Positions 17,545 through 26,533 of a stretch of 64,000 nt of DNA are shown here, piece after piece. Source of the stretch: Maribacter aquimaris (GTDB taxonomy: Bacteria; Bacteroidota; Bacteroidia; Flavobacteriales; Flavobacteriaceae); assembly GCF_014596745.1 (NCBI RefSeq), contig NZ_JABTCF010000007.1, positions 1 to 64,000 on the forward strand. The letters are read 5' to 3'. The translations under genes were made by a program, and so were the position numbers. Position 1 is the first letter of the stretch. Each line of letters begins with the position of its first letter. The notes beneath the pieces are model-generated. The model ran no database searches, was not told the origin of the DNA, and worked only from the letters and a program-made list of their open reading frames with translations.

Positions 17545-17552
17545 TATTTTTG
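17545..17552 (+). promoter_or_regulatory. Promoter -7 element of gpmI
   Basis: TATTTTTG fits TAnnTTTG and lies 19 bases before the ATG at 17572. No good -33 element is present. Confidence 0.45.
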
Positions 17553-17571
17553 CAGAACGAAATCATACATC

Positions 17572-19074
17572 ATGAACAAAAAAGTAATCTTAATGATTTT
17601 GGATGGTTGGGGAACATCCCCAGATCCAAAAGTTTCAGCAATTGACAACGCAAACACTCCTTTTATAGACAGTTTATATACTAAATACCCTAATGCAGCA
17701 TTACGTACAGATGGGTTGAATGTGGGGCTGCCAGAAGGCCAAATGGGAAACAGTGAAGTTGGTCATATGAATTTAGGTGCCGGAAGAATTGTTTATCAAG
17801 AACTAACCCGGATTAATCTTGCGATTGAAAACGACACTTTAAAGGACGAAAAAGTCTTGGTTGATGCATTCAACTATGCGAAAACAAACCATAAAAAAGT
17901 ACATTTCCTAGGATTATTGAGCAATGGCGGTGTTCATTCGCACATTAGCCATTTAAAAGGCTTATTAAGTGCCGCAAAGGACAACAACCTCGACAATGTA
18001 TTCGTACATGCCTTTACGGATGGTAGGGATGTAGACCCAAAATCAGGAGCTTCATTTGTTGCCGATTTAGAAGACCATATGGCAAAAACAACAGGTAAAA
18101 TTGCCACAGTGACAGGTCGCTATTATGCTATGGATCGTGATAATCGATGGGAAAGGGTAAAACTGGCTTATGATGTAATTGCCAATGGAATTGGTGACAC
18201 CACCGATAATGTGGTTGCAAGTATAGAAGCCAACTATGCCAATGGAGTTACCGATGAGTTCATTAAACCATTGGTTGCCGATAAAAATGGTATCGTAGAA
18301 GAAGACGATGTTATCATCTTTTTCAATTTTAGGACAGATCGTGGAAGGGAATTGACCAATATGTTGTCCCAAAACGATTTTCCTGAGTACAATACAACAA
18401 AACGAAAATTATACTATGTTACCATGACAAACTATGATGATAGTTTTAAAGGTATCCGTGTTATTTTCAATAAGGATAATATCACTGAAACGATTGGTGA
18501 AGTATTATCCAAAGCTGGTAAAAAACAAATTAGAATAGCAGAGACAGAAAAATATCCCCATGTAACTTTCTTTTTCTCAGGAGGAAGGGAAGAGCCTTTT
18601 GAAGGTGAAAGTAGAATTCTAAGAAACTCACCTAAAGTAGCCACCTACGACTTAAAGCCCGAGATGAGCGCTTTTGAATTAAAAGATGCTTTGGTGGAAG
18701 AATTAAAGAAGCAAGAAGCTGATTTTGTATGTCTCAATTTTGCTAATGGTGATATGGTAGGTCACACCGGTATTATGGAGGCTGCCATTAAAGCTTGTGA
18801 AGCTGTGGATATCTGCGCTAAGGAGGTCATTGAAACAGGCCTGGAAAATGGGTACTCGACCATATTGATTGCTGACCATGGCAATTGTGAAACGATGATC
18901 AACCCTGATGGTTCCCCGAATACGGCACATACCACAAATCCTGTTCCTGTAATTTTAATTGATAAGGATATAAAAGAAATAAAAGATGGTGTTTTAGGTG
19001 ATGTTGCACCAACCATTTTAAAAATGATAGGTGTTGCACAGCCAGAAGCCATGACAAGAGCGTCATTGGTTTAA
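17572..19074 (+). CDS. gpmI: 2,3-bisphosphoglycerate-independent phosphoglycerate mutase
   Basis: The 500-residue length is normal for the family. The enzyme interconverts 3- and 2-phosphoglycerate in glycolysis with two Mn2+ ions. Asp11 in MILDGWG is the first metal ligand and Ser61 in GNSEVGH is the phosphorylated nucleophile. FTDGRDVDP, GRYYAMDRDNRW and the C-terminal ADHGNCE supply further substrate and metal ligands. The start follows a -7 promoter element by 19 bases. The binding-protein gene downstream begins 14 bases after the stop. Confidence 0.95.
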   Translation: MNKKVILMILDGWGTSPDPKVSAIDNANTPFIDSLYTKYPNAALRTDGLNVGLPEGQMGNSEVGHMNLGAGRIVYQELTRINLAIENDTLKDEKVLVDAFNYAKTNHKKVHFLGLLSNGGVHSHISHLKGLLSAAKDNNLDNVFVHAFTDGRDVDPKSGASFVADLEDHMAKTTGKIATVTGRYYAMDRDNRWERVKLAYDVIANGIGDTTDNVVASIEANYANGVTDEFIKPLVADKNGIVEEDDVIIFFNFRTDRGRELTNMLSQNDFPEYNTTKRKLYYVTMTNYDDSFKGIRVIFNKDNITETIGEVLSKAGKKQIRIAETEKYPHVTFFFSGGREEPFEGESRILRNSPKVATYDLKPEMSAFELKDALVEELKKQEADFVCLNFANGDMVGHTGIMEAAIKACEAVDICAKEVIETGLENGYSTILIADHGNCETMINPDGSPNTAHTTNPVPVILIDKDIKEIKDGVLGDVAPTILKMIGVAQPEAMTRASLV

Positions 19075-19088
19075 AATACTACGTATAA

Positions 19089-19874
19089 ATGCACAATAGA
19101 ATAAAAGACCAACTTGGAAGAACTACGGTTTTACCTAGTTGGCCTTTTCGTATTATATCCCTAGTTCCCTCAGAAACTGAATTACTTGTAGATTTAGGTC
19201 TTGAAGAATATATAGTGGGAATCACTAAATTCTGTGTTCATCCAGCTTACTTAAAAAAAACGAAAACCATTGTTGGGGGAACCAAAAAAGTTTCCTTTGA
19301 TAAGATTGCTGAATTAAACCCCAATATTATCCTTTGTAACAAAGAAGAAAACACAAAGGAAATTGTGGAGACCCTCGAAAAAAAATACGCAGTCCACGTC
19401 TCTGAAGTAAACAATATCAAAAACGCCCTACACTTAATAAAACAATACGGAACCTTGTTCAATTGTGCCGAAAAATCAGAAATTTTAGTTTCTGGGATTG
19501 AACGAAAACAAAAAAGTTTTAAAACCTTCATTGAACATAAACCCCAAAAAAAAGTACTCTATTTTATTTGGAAAAAACCATGGATGCTTGCGGGAAAAGG
19601 GACTTTCATAGATGCTTTACTCCAATTGAATGGCTTTATCAATATGAGCCCCGAAAACCCTCGATACCCGACAATTGACGACAATCTATTAAATAACACC
19701 GAAGTAGACATGGCCCTACTTTCTTCAGAACCTTTTCCTTTTAAAGAGCAACATATCAATGATTTGGAAAATACCGGTATTAAAGGAAAGGGCCTTCTTG
19801 TGGATGGTGAATATTTCTCCTGGTATGGTTCCCGTCTATTATTGGCTTTTGAGTACTTTAAAAGCCTGCATTAA
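19089..19874 (+). CDS. Cobalamin-type (BtuF-like) metal-chelate binding protein without signal peptide
   Basis: The 261-residue protein follows the class III helical-backbone binding-protein pattern: RIISLVPSETELLVDLGLE near residue 20, VGGTKKVSFDKIAELNPNIIL near 60-80, and a second lobe from about residue 150. Family members bind cobalamin or ferric siderophores for ABC importers. The N-terminus (MHNRIKDQLGRTTVLPSWPF) is polar with no export signal, and no upstream in-frame extension would supply one, since gpmI ends only 14 bases before. No ABC permease or ATPase is nearby. It may be a cytoplasmic corrinoid-binding relative; the ligand is unknown. Confidence 0.7.
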   Translation: MHNRIKDQLGRTTVLPSWPFRIISLVPSETELLVDLGLEEYIVGITKFCVHPAYLKKTKTIVGGTKKVSFDKIAELNPNIILCNKEENTKEIVETLEKKYAVHVSEVNNIKNALHLIKQYGTLFNCAEKSEILVSGIERKQKSFKTFIEHKPQKKVLYFIWKKPWMLAGKGTFIDALLQLNGFINMSPENPRYPTIDDNLLNNTEVDMALLSSEPFPFKEQHINDLENTGIKGKGLLVDGEYFSWYGSRLLLAFEYFKSLH

Positions 19875-19934
19875 AACATTTCAAAAACCTTATAGATTGA
19901 CCTCTTTAAGCTTCCTAGCCTCAAAGTAAATATT

Positions 19935-19942
19935 TACCTTTG
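19935..19942 (+). promoter_or_regulatory. Promoter -7 element of map
   Basis: TACCTTTG fits TAnnTTTG. Only six bases separate it from the ATG at 19949, so transcription would begin at or next to the start codon (leaderless mRNA). It also argues against starting at the TTG at 19940, which lies inside the element. Confidence 0.5.
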
Positions 19943-19948
19943 CATCTT

Positions 19949-20767
19949 ATGATTATAGTTAAAACACCCGAAGAAATAGAGTTAATGCGGGAAAGTGCAT
20001 TAATCGTTTCCAAAACTCTTGGGATGCTCGCATCAGAGGTAAAGCCCGGAGTAACAACATTGTATTTAGATAAATTAGCAGAGGATTTTATTAGAGACCA
20101 TGGAGCCGTCCCCGGTTTTTTAGGACTATATGATTTTCCGAATTCACTATGCATGAGTCCGAATGCCCAAGTGGTACATGGCATTCCGAATGCTACACCA
20201 CTAGTCGAAGGCGATATAATTTCAATTGATTGCGGCGCCTTTAAAAATAACTATCATGGTGATCACGCCTATACTTTTGAGGTAGGGGAAGTTACTCCTG
20301 AAGTTAAAAAGTTACTCGAAGTCACAAAGCAGTCCTTGTACATAGGAATCAAAGAATTTAAAGTTGGCAACCGCGTTGGGGATGTAGGTTACGCTATTCA
20401 AAAATTCACCGAAGCGCATGGGTATGGCGTGGTACGTGAGCTTGTAGGCCACGGTCTTGGACAAAAAATGCATGAAGACCCTGAAATGCCGAATTACGGT
20501 AGAAGGGGCCGTGGCAAAAAATTTGTTGAAGGTATGGTTGTTGCGATCGAACCTATGACCAATATGGGCACAAAAAGAATAAATCAACTGAAAGACGGAT
20601 GGACCATTCTCACCGCAGATGGCAAACCCAGTGCGCATTTTGAGCATGATGTTGCCATTGTTAACGGAAAACCGGAATTACTTTCCACTTTCAAATATAT
20701 TTATGATGCCTTGGGTATTGAAAGTGACGAAGAAGATGAATTCCATCAAAAGGAAATTCAATTATAG
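19949..20767 (+). CDS. map: Type I methionine aminopeptidase
   Basis: The 272-residue enzyme removes the initiator Met from nascent proteins in the cytoplasm. Visible active-site segments are VVHGIPN (His), SIDCGAF and GDHAYTF (two Asp ligands), GHGLGQKMHEDPE (His), EPMTNMG (Glu) and FEHDVAI (Glu). I chose ATG 19949 (MIIVKTPEEIELM, the usual family N-terminus) over the TTG nine bases upstream, which overlaps the promoter element. The C-terminal ~25 residues are an acidic extension (SDEEDEF) beyond the core. Confidence 0.95.
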   Translation: MIIVKTPEEIELMRESALIVSKTLGMLASEVKPGVTTLYLDKLAEDFIRDHGAVPGFLGLYDFPNSLCMSPNAQVVHGIPNATPLVEGDIISIDCGAFKNNYHGDHAYTFEVGEVTPEVKKLLEVTKQSLYIGIKEFKVGNRVGDVGYAIQKFTEAHGYGVVRELVGHGLGQKMHEDPEMPNYGRRGRGKKFVEGMVVAIEPMTNMGTKRINQLKDGWTILTADGKPSAHFEHDVAIVNGKPELLSTFKYIYDALGIESDEEDEFHQKEIQL

Positions 20768-20826
20768 CCGGCTATAACCGATTCGCTTTTTAAAGAAAGG
20801 CAGGATAAATGGAGCAGGGATGATAC

Positions 20827-21594
20827 ATGAAAAAAGTATTTAAATATTTCCTAAATGCCATTCCAAGACCCTTGCTTATAAAAGTGAGTTACTGGATCAG
20901 GCCTGTTATGGCCCTTTGGCTTCGCGGAAATAAATATACCGATCCTATCGACGGTAAACGGTTTAGGACTTTTTTACCTTATGGCTATGAAAGCCCAAGG
21001 GACAATGTGCTGTCTCCCTCTACCCTATCCTTGGAACGCCATCGCCTATTGTGGCTGTTTCTACAAAAGGAAACCGATTTTTTTACGGAACACCTGAAAG
21101 TATTGCACTTTGCCCCGGAACAGGCCTTTTACAAACGCTTTAGAAACCTGGGGAACCTAGATTACACGACTACGGACCTTAACTCCCCCTTGGCCGATGT
21201 TGAAGCCGATATCTGCAATCTACCCTTTGCCGATAACACCTATGATGTCATTCTATGCAACCATGTTTTGGAACATATTCCCGATGACGAAAAAGCGATG
21301 CAGGAATTATACCGGGTCCTCAAACCCGGGGGATGGGGAATCTTTCAAATACCACAAGACCTAAACAGGCAACACACCTTTGAGGACGATAGTATTACAG
21401 ACCGAAAGGAACGGGCCCGAATATTTGGACAATACGATCATGTGCGCATCTATGGCAGGGATTATTTTGACAAACTTCGGAACATAGGATTTGAAGTAAA
21501 GGAGGTAGCTTATAACAAAAACCTTTCTCCAGAGGAAATAGACCGGTATCGATTGGCGGCCACTGAAATAATTCCTTTCGTTCGAAAGCCCTAG
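20827..21594 (+). CDS. Class I SAM-dependent methyltransferase
   Basis: The 255-residue protein is of the Methyltransf_11 type: VLHFAPEQAF (motif I region, degenerate), YTTTDLNSP, ADICNLPFADNTYDVILCNHVLEHIPDD (residues ~120-148), then ELYRVLKPGGWGIFQIP. An N-terminal ~75-residue region with a hydrophobic, basic start (FKYFLNAIPRPLLIKVSYWI) may contact membrane or lipid. The substrate is unknown. Its stop codon overlaps that of the convergent apbE gene in the tetranucleotide CTAG at 21591-21594. Confidence 0.8.
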   Translation: MKKVFKYFLNAIPRPLLIKVSYWIRPVMALWLRGNKYTDPIDGKRFRTFLPYGYESPRDNVLSPSTLSLERHRLLWLFLQKETDFFTEHLKVLHFAPEQAFYKRFRNLGNLDYTTTDLNSPLADVEADICNLPFADNTYDVILCNHVLEHIPDDEKAMQELYRVLKPGGWGIFQIPQDLNRQHTFEDDSITDRKERARIFGQYDHVRIYGRDYFDKLRNIGFEVKEVAYNKNLSPEEIDRYRLAATEIIPFVRKP

Positions 21595-22631
21595 TCCACA
21601 ACCAACTTCGTAAAGCCATCGGTCATATACTCCTTGGTTTGCCCCTCTTCATCAAGATAAACGACATAAGCCTCCAATTCCTTCCTTGTAGCCAATATCG
21701 CCTTGGTCTTCTCCAAATCCATCGCCATGAAGGCCGTTGCATAAGCATCGGCAACGGCGCATGAATTCGCAAGTACGGTCACACCCAAGGTACTGGCATT
21801 CTTCGTATATCCCGTTTTGGGATCAATGGTATGCACATATTTTTTTCCGGTAAGCGAATCAATCCTAAACTTTCGATAGTTTCCTGAAGAGGCCAAGGCC
21901 TTATTCTTTAACTGTATCAGGATTTTCAATTTTCGACCCAACCCAATCTGGGGATCATCGATACCAACCACCCAAGGTTTCTGTTTTATTTGATTAATAC
22001 CTTTCCCAACGAGTTCGCCCCCTACTTCCAAAAGATAATCCTCAATACCCTTTTGGTCCATCATTCTCGCCAATCGGTCAATGGCATACCCTTTGGCTAT
22101 GGCATTGAAATCCAAATAGGTATTCGCATATTCCTTTTGGATCTTATTGTCAGCTGTTAGATTAACCTTGGGGAGGCCAACATATTGCATCAGGCTATCG
22201 ACCTTAAGGCTGTCCATCGCCACCTTTTTTCCTGGACCAAAGCCCCAAGCATTAACCATAATACCCACGGTTGGATCAAAATAACCCTCGGTGTGTTCGT
22301 AAACTTCCTTTGAGAGCTTAAAAACCTCTTGGAACATAGCGTCAACGGTCACGTCGTCATCCCCTTGATTGATCCTAGAAATATCAGACGTTGGGATATA
22401 GGTTGACAACGAATGATTGACAACATTGAAAACCGAATCGATGGCGTGCTGGTAATCCAACTCCCTATCCGCAATATACGTGATGCTATAGGACGTTCCC
22501 AAAGCTCCCCCTGCATTGGAATTCTTAACCAAGTTTCTTGGCGTATCGGCACAGGACAGGACAACCATCACCATACACATAACAACACCTACCTTCAATC
22601 CTTTTTCTTTAAAATTCAATAAGTCCTTCAT
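21591..22631 (-). CDS. apbE: FAD:protein FMN transferase (ApbE family lipoprotein)
   Basis: The enzyme transfers FMN from FAD to Thr residues of NqrB and NqrC, whose genes lie just upstream on the same strand. The protein is 346 residues from the ATG at 22631. I prefer this start to the one 21 bases earlier because it gives a clean lipoprotein signal ending VVLSC. Family motifs are GTSYSITY, the NAWGFGPG segment, DFNAIAKGYAIDRLA, LLEVGGELVGKG, and HTIDPKTGY. The gene overlaps the preceding small gene by about 20 bases. Confidence 0.92.
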   Translation of the reverse strand: MKDLLNFKEKGLKVGVVMCMVMVVLSCADTPRNLVKNSNAGGALGTSYSITYIADRELDYQHAIDSVFNVVNHSLSTYIPTSDISRINQGDDDVTVDAMFQEVFKLSKEVYEHTEGYFDPTVGIMVNAWGFGPGKKVAMDSLKVDSLMQYVGLPKVNLTADNKIQKEYANTYLDFNAIAKGYAIDRLARMMDQKGIEDYLLEVGGELVGKGINQIKQKPWVVGIDDPQIGLGRKLKILIQLKNKALASSGNYRKFRIDSLTGKKYVHTIDPKTGYTKNASTLGVTVLANSCAVADAYATAFMAMDLEKTKAILATRKELEAYVVYLDEEGQTKEYMTDGFTKLVVD

Positions 22632-22965
22632 AATCGACAATATATTCCTCATTTAAGTATACGGGTAAATTTCGGTCCTTGGCATTGTAGAGTCCAACAC
22701 CTGCATAGTATAATTTTCCTTTTTGGCTTAGGGCATGGTCTTTCATTCTTTCCATTAAAGCAACATCGTATTTTCGTGGGTCTTGGGGATGCTCCACATT
22801 CCGCACCACGATAAAATGAAGTTCCTTATCCTTTAAGCAAACGAATTGGGGATTTTTTTTGGGTTTACTATTCACCCCCATAAACTCATATCCTTCGGCC
22901 TGAAGTTGCCTTCCAACGATATTCATGGCCAAATTATGTAATTCCTGTGCACTAAGTGGTTTCAT
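22609..22965 (-). CDS. Conserved small protein linked to the NQR operon
   Basis: The 118-residue protein (start MKPLSAQELHN; one more Met lies directly upstream) has no signal peptide or membrane segment. It contains a KPKKNPQFVCLKDKELHFIVVRN stretch and ends in a YAGVGLYNAKDRNLPVYL segment. I recall similar flavobacterial proteins being labelled as NQR subunit F, but it has no flavin or Fe-S motif, so that label would come from position only. It sits between nqrF and apbE and overlaps the apbE start. An accessory role in NQR maturation is plausible but unproven. Confidence 0.7.
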   Translation of the reverse strand: MKPLSAQELHNLAMNIVGRQLQAEGYEFMGVNSKPKKNPQFVCLKDKELHFIVVRNVEHPQDPRKYDVALMERMKDHALSQKGKLYYAGVGLYNAKDRNLPVYLNEEYIVDYEGLIEF

Positions 22966-22983
22966 CAACGTTATTCATTAACT

Positions 22984-23020
22984 AAAAAAACCTGACAGGT
23001 CTTGAAGATCTGTCAGGTTT
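22984..23020 (-). terminator. Intrinsic terminator after nqrF
   Basis: The inverted repeat AAACCTGACAG / CTGTCAGGTTT, read on the minus strand, is followed by a run of seven T. It would end or attenuate nqrA-F transcription before the small gene and apbE. Confidence 0.8.
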
Positions 23021-23054
23021 GTAATTTATATTTTAAAAATCAAGATGTCTATCA

Positions 23055-24362
23055 TTATCCACCAAAATCATCAAAGCGGATATTCTCATCTGGGATACCA
23101 AAGTCCTCACCCATCTTCTGAACAGCCTTGTTCATCAATGGAGGTCCACAGAAATACAATTCAATATCCTCAGGGGACTCGTGCTTGCTTAAATAATTAT
23201 CGATCACACAATTATGGATGAACCCGACAAAACCATCACCAGGGGCATCTATGTCCGCCTTAACCTTCCAATTATCCTCTTCCATAGGTTCTGAAAGTGC
23301 CAAATAGAATTTGAAGTTCGGGAATTCCTTTTCCAATTCGTAGAAGTGATCCAAGTAGAACAACTCCCTTTTGGAACGACCACCATACCAATAGGTCACT
23401 TTACGGTTCGTTTTTAAGGTTTTGAACAGATGGTACAAATGCGAACGCATTGGTGCCATACCTGCCCCACCACCGACATAAAGCATCTCGGCATCGGAAT
23501 CATTGATAAAGAACTCACCATAAGGTCCTGAAATCACAACCTTATCTCCTTTTTTCCTAGAGAAAATATAAGAGGAAGCAATACCGGGATTAACATTCAT
23601 CCAACCATTTTGAGATCGATCCCATGGTGGTGTCGCAATACGTACATTCAACATAATCTCCCTACCCTCGGCAGGATAAGAAGCCATGGAATATGCCCTT
23701 TCGACAGTCTCTGGATTTTTCATCACCAATGGCCAAAGGTTGAATTTATCCCATTCAGCCTGGAATTTATCCGGAGTCTCATGTTCCTCAGGGTGTGCCG
23801 TAATATCTATATCGGCGTATTTGATCTCACAAGGTGGGATTTCAATCTGAATATATCCACCTGCTTTATAATTCATATCCTCAGGAATCTGAACAACGAA
23901 TTCCTTGATAAAAGAAGCTACGTTGAAATTACGCACAACGGTACCTTCCCACTTCTTAATACCGAACACCTCTTCAGGAATGGTAATCTCCATATCCTGT
24001 TTTACTTTTACCTGACAGGCCAAACGTACCCCCTCATTCAATTCCCTTTTTGAGAAATGCGGTGTTTCTGTAGGTAAGGCTTCCCCTCCACCAGACAACA
24101 CATGGCATTCACACTGAATACAGGTACCCCCACCACCACATGCAGAAGGAAGGAATATTTTTTGGCTGCTTAGTGTCGTTAACAACGAGCCACCTGAACT
24201 CACTTTAATCTTTTTCTCCCCGTTTATGGTAATGGTAACCGGACCAGAGGGCGAAAGTTTTTGTTTGGCGAACAATAAAATGGCCACCAAAGCCAATAAT
24301 AAAATCAGGAACGAGATTACCGTTATTAAAATTGTTCCACCTGTACTTGTAGCTAAAATCAT
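23055..24362 (-). CDS. nqrF: Na+-translocating NADH:quinone reductase subunit F
   Basis: The subunit takes electrons from NADH into the complex at the inner membrane. The 435-residue protein has an N-terminal membrane helix (about 10-32). A 2Fe-2S ferredoxin domain has Cys75, Cys81, Cys84 and Cys116 (spacing C-x5-C-x2-C-x31-C). An FAD/NADH reductase domain follows with RAYSMASYP (FAD), [15 protein letters not shown] (NADH) and [10 protein letters not shown] near the end. It is the last gene of the nqrABCDEF operon and is followed by a terminator. Confidence 0.96.
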   Translation of the reverse strand: MILATSTGGTILITVISFLILLLALVAILLFAKQKLSPSGPVTITINGEKKIKVSSGGSLLTTLSSQKIFLPSACGGGGTCIQCECHVLSGGGEALPTETPHFSKRELNEGVRLACQVKVKQDMEITIPEEVFGIKKWEGTVVRNFNVASFIKEFVVQIPEDMNYKAGGYIQIEIPPCEIKYADIDITAHPEEHETPDKFQAEWDKFNLWPLVMKNPETVERAYSMASYPAEGREIMLNVRIATPPWDRSQNGWMNVNPGIASSYIFSRKKGDKVVISGPYGEFFINDSDAEMLYVGGGAGMAPMRSHLYHLFKTLKTNRKVTYWYGGRSKRELFYLDHFYELEKEFPNFKFYLALSEPMEEDNWKVKADIDAPGDGFVGFIHNCVIDNYLSKHESPEDIELYFCGPPLMNKAVQKMGEDFGIPDENIRFDDFGG

Positions 24363-24364
24363 TT

Positions 24365-25111
24365 TTACTTGTTTATAGCGTCATTATATGAGACCTCTTT
24401 TTCATCAATCTCCTCTTTATTCTCTTTTTTCTCTACCTTTTCGATCTTCGCAGCAGTCGTTTTTTCCTCAACAGCAGCCTCTTCATCGCTACCGCCTGTC
24501 AACATACCACCAAAACTCTGGAAGCCGATACCCATCAACCCTGTAATGATAAAGGTTATACCAAGGCCCCTTAACGGCGCCGGTACATTTGAGTATCTGA
24601 TTTTTTCACGTATTGCCGCAATGGCCAAAATAGCCAAGAACCATCCAATACCGGAACTGACACCATAATTAAAGGCCAATCCCAACGTCGCGATCTCTCT
24701 GGATTGCATAAACAGGGATCCTCCTAAAATTGCACAGTTTACAGCGATCAACGGTAAGAAGATACCCAGTGAATTGTACAGTGAAGGAGAAAATTTCTCA
24801 ACCACGATCTCTACCAATTGTACCATAGTCGCGATTGTTGCGATAAACAGAATAAAGGATAAAAAGCTTAGGTTATAATCCGCATATTCAGGTCCCAACC
24901 AGGCCAAGGCCCCATCACGAAGCAAATACTGATCCAATAGCCAATTCATGGGTACGGTTACGGCCAAGACGAAAATAACGGCAGCCCCCAAACCTACGGC
25001 GGTCGCCACTTTTTTCGATACAGCTAAATAGGAACACATTCCCAAGAATACTGCAAACACCATATTATCGATAAATATGGACTTAAAAAATAATTCTATA
25101 TGCTCTAACAT
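24365..25111 (-). CDS. nqrE: Na+-translocating NADH:quinone reductase subunit E
   Basis: This integral membrane subunit has about six helices and forms the membrane pair with NqrD. The core (residues 1-~200) includes the [10 protein letters not shown] and [11 protein letters not shown] segments with the conserved Cys residues. The protein is 248 residues, about 45 longer than the usual ~200. The extra C-terminal tail is charged and Lys/Glu-rich ([16 protein letters not shown]) and probably cytoplasmic. Three bases separate it from nqrF. Confidence 0.95.
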   Translation of the reverse strand: MLEHIELFFKSIFIDNMVFAVFLGMCSYLAVSKKVATAVGLGAAVIFVLAVTVPMNWLLDQYLLRDGALAWLGPEYADYNLSFLSFILFIATIATMVQLVEIVVEKFSPSLYNSLGIFLPLIAVNCAILGGSLFMQSREIATLGLAFNYGVSSGIGWFLAILAIAAIREKIRYSNVPAPLRGLGITFIITGLMGIGFQSFGGMLTGGSDEEAAVEEKTTAAKIEKVEKKENKEEIDEKEVSYNDAINK

Positions 25112-25132
25112 GTTATTATCTTTAAATGACTA

Positions 25133-25780
25133 TTAGTTGTCTTCTATCAATGCTTTGTTCCTAGACCGTTGTACCCAGATGATGATACCAACAACGATCA
25201 AGGCCGCTGGTGGAATGATCATGAATCCGTTATTTTCATATCCAAAGGCATAAAGTCCGGTTTTGTCAATAGGGTTACCCAAAACAGGGAAACCAAATAA
25301 AGTGCCCGATCCCAAAAGCTCCCTGAAGAACCCAACGATCACCAAAATAATACCGTACCCGAGGGCATTACCGATACCATCGAGAAAGGACCTCCATGGT
25401 CCATTGCCCAAGGCAAAAGCCTCAAAACGCCCCATAATGATACAGTTGGTAATGATCAACCCGACAAATACCGAAAGGGTCTTACTCAATTCGTACGCAA
25501 ATGCCTTTAATACCTGATCCACAATGATCACCAAGGTCGCAACAACAATAAGTTGAACGATAATCCTGATTTTTGAAGGGATGATATTCCGCAATAAGGA
25601 TATGGCCACGTTACCCATACCCAGTACAAAGAGTACGGAAACAGCCATTACAACGGACGCCTTTAACTCGGCGGTAATTGCCAAAGCGGAACAGATACCC
25701 AATACCTGAATGGTAATAGGGTTATTATCCGCCAAGGGATCCTTAATTAAGTTCGCATCTTTTTTTGAAAGTAGTGCCAT
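25133..25780 (-). CDS. nqrD: Na+-translocating NADH:quinone reductase subunit D
   Basis: This membrane subunit of 215 residues is homologous to RnfE and NqrE. It shows LGICSALAITAE near residue 28 and the NCIIMGRFEAFALGNGP segment near residue 110, with the paired Cys residues that hold the membrane Fe centre together with NqrE. Multiple hydrophobic helices cover most of the chain. The gene is in the normal order between nqrC and nqrE. Confidence 0.95.
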   Translation of the reverse strand: MALLSKKDANLIKDPLADNNPITIQVLGICSALAITAELKASVVMAVSVLFVLGMGNVAISLLRNIIPSKIRIIVQLIVVATLVIIVDQVLKAFAYELSKTLSVFVGLIITNCIIMGRFEAFALGNGPWRSFLDGIGNALGYGIILVIVGFFRELLGSGTLFGFPVLGNPIDKTGLYAFGYENNGFMIIPPAALIVVGIIIWVQRSRNKALIEDN

Positions 25781-25781
25781 A

Positions 25782-26531
25782 TTATTTAACTCTAATCGTT
25801 TCTAAATAGTCCTTATAAAGATTTACACTCTCGCTGATCATCGCAGATACCCCATTACCGGTAATGGTAGCTCCAGCAAGTGCGTCTACCTCATTATCGT
25901 CCTTAATTTGGTTCAAGGGATCGTTATTGCCCTTCGCCACAGTAATGCCCGCGTACTTTGTTCCGTCGAGAATGGACTCCCCAACAAAATCATCCATAAA
26001 ATAACGTTGCTTGATATTGGCACCAAGACCAGGTGTTTCACCGGCATGATCGAAATAAACCCCTTGGACCACCATTTGATCATCCAACGCGACAAAACCC
26101 CAAATAGCATCCCAAAGTCCTTTACCCCTCATAGGAATGATATAGAATGTTTTCCCATCCTTATCCCCTATGAACAAAGGCAATTTTCTCGTCTTTCCAG
26201 CTTTGGCGGCCGTTGACTGCTTTTTAAGATCGATCAAATAAGCCTGATCATCCTTGGTGATCTTATCCCCTTCGATAACCAATTGCTCCTTAATGTATTT
26301 TGAAAACTCCCCTGCCACCTTATCGGTAGGCACAAAATCAACACTACCCTCACCGGAATTCTCATTAACCCCCATGGCATATAGTATGTTCTGTTGTTTT
26401 TCCAATCGTTTATTCTCTTCGATCTTGCTACTCAAAGAAGACGACACAAAGGCCAAAATGGTACCAACAATAACAACCATAACGGCTGCAAAAATTACCG
26501 TGTAACTGTTCTTTTCTGTATTTAATGCCAT
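25782..26531 (-). CDS. nqrC: Na+-translocating NADH:quinone reductase subunit C
   Basis: The 249-residue subunit has one N-terminal membrane helix (about 11-30) and a periplasmic domain carrying covalently bound FMN. The attachment motif reads LAGATITG, with Thr222 as the expected flavinylated residue (family motif SGAT; here Ser is replaced by Ala). The GKGLWDAIWGFVALD segment and DHAGETPGLGANI are conserved family features. ApbE, encoded just downstream, would attach the FMN. Confidence 0.95.
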   Translation of the reverse strand: MALNTEKNSYTVIFAAVMVVIVGTILAFVSSSLSSKIEENKRLEKQQNILYAMGVNENSGEGSVDFVPTDKVAGEFSKYIKEQLVIEGDKITKDDQAYLIDLKKQSTAAKAGKTRKLPLFIGDKDGKTFYIIPMRGKGLWDAIWGFVALDDQMVVQGVYFDHAGETPGLGANIKQRYFMDDFVGESILDGTKYAGITVAKGNNDPLNQIKDDNEVDALAGATITGNGVSAMISESVNLYKDYLETIRVK

Positions 26532-26533
26532 GA

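Noticed and set aside
19940-19948. TTG start for map
   Set aside because: It overlaps the promoter element; ATG 19949 matches the family N-terminus.
22609-22965. A second NqrF subunit
   Set aside because: No Fe-S, FAD or NADH motif is present; a true full-length nqrF lies at 23055-24362.
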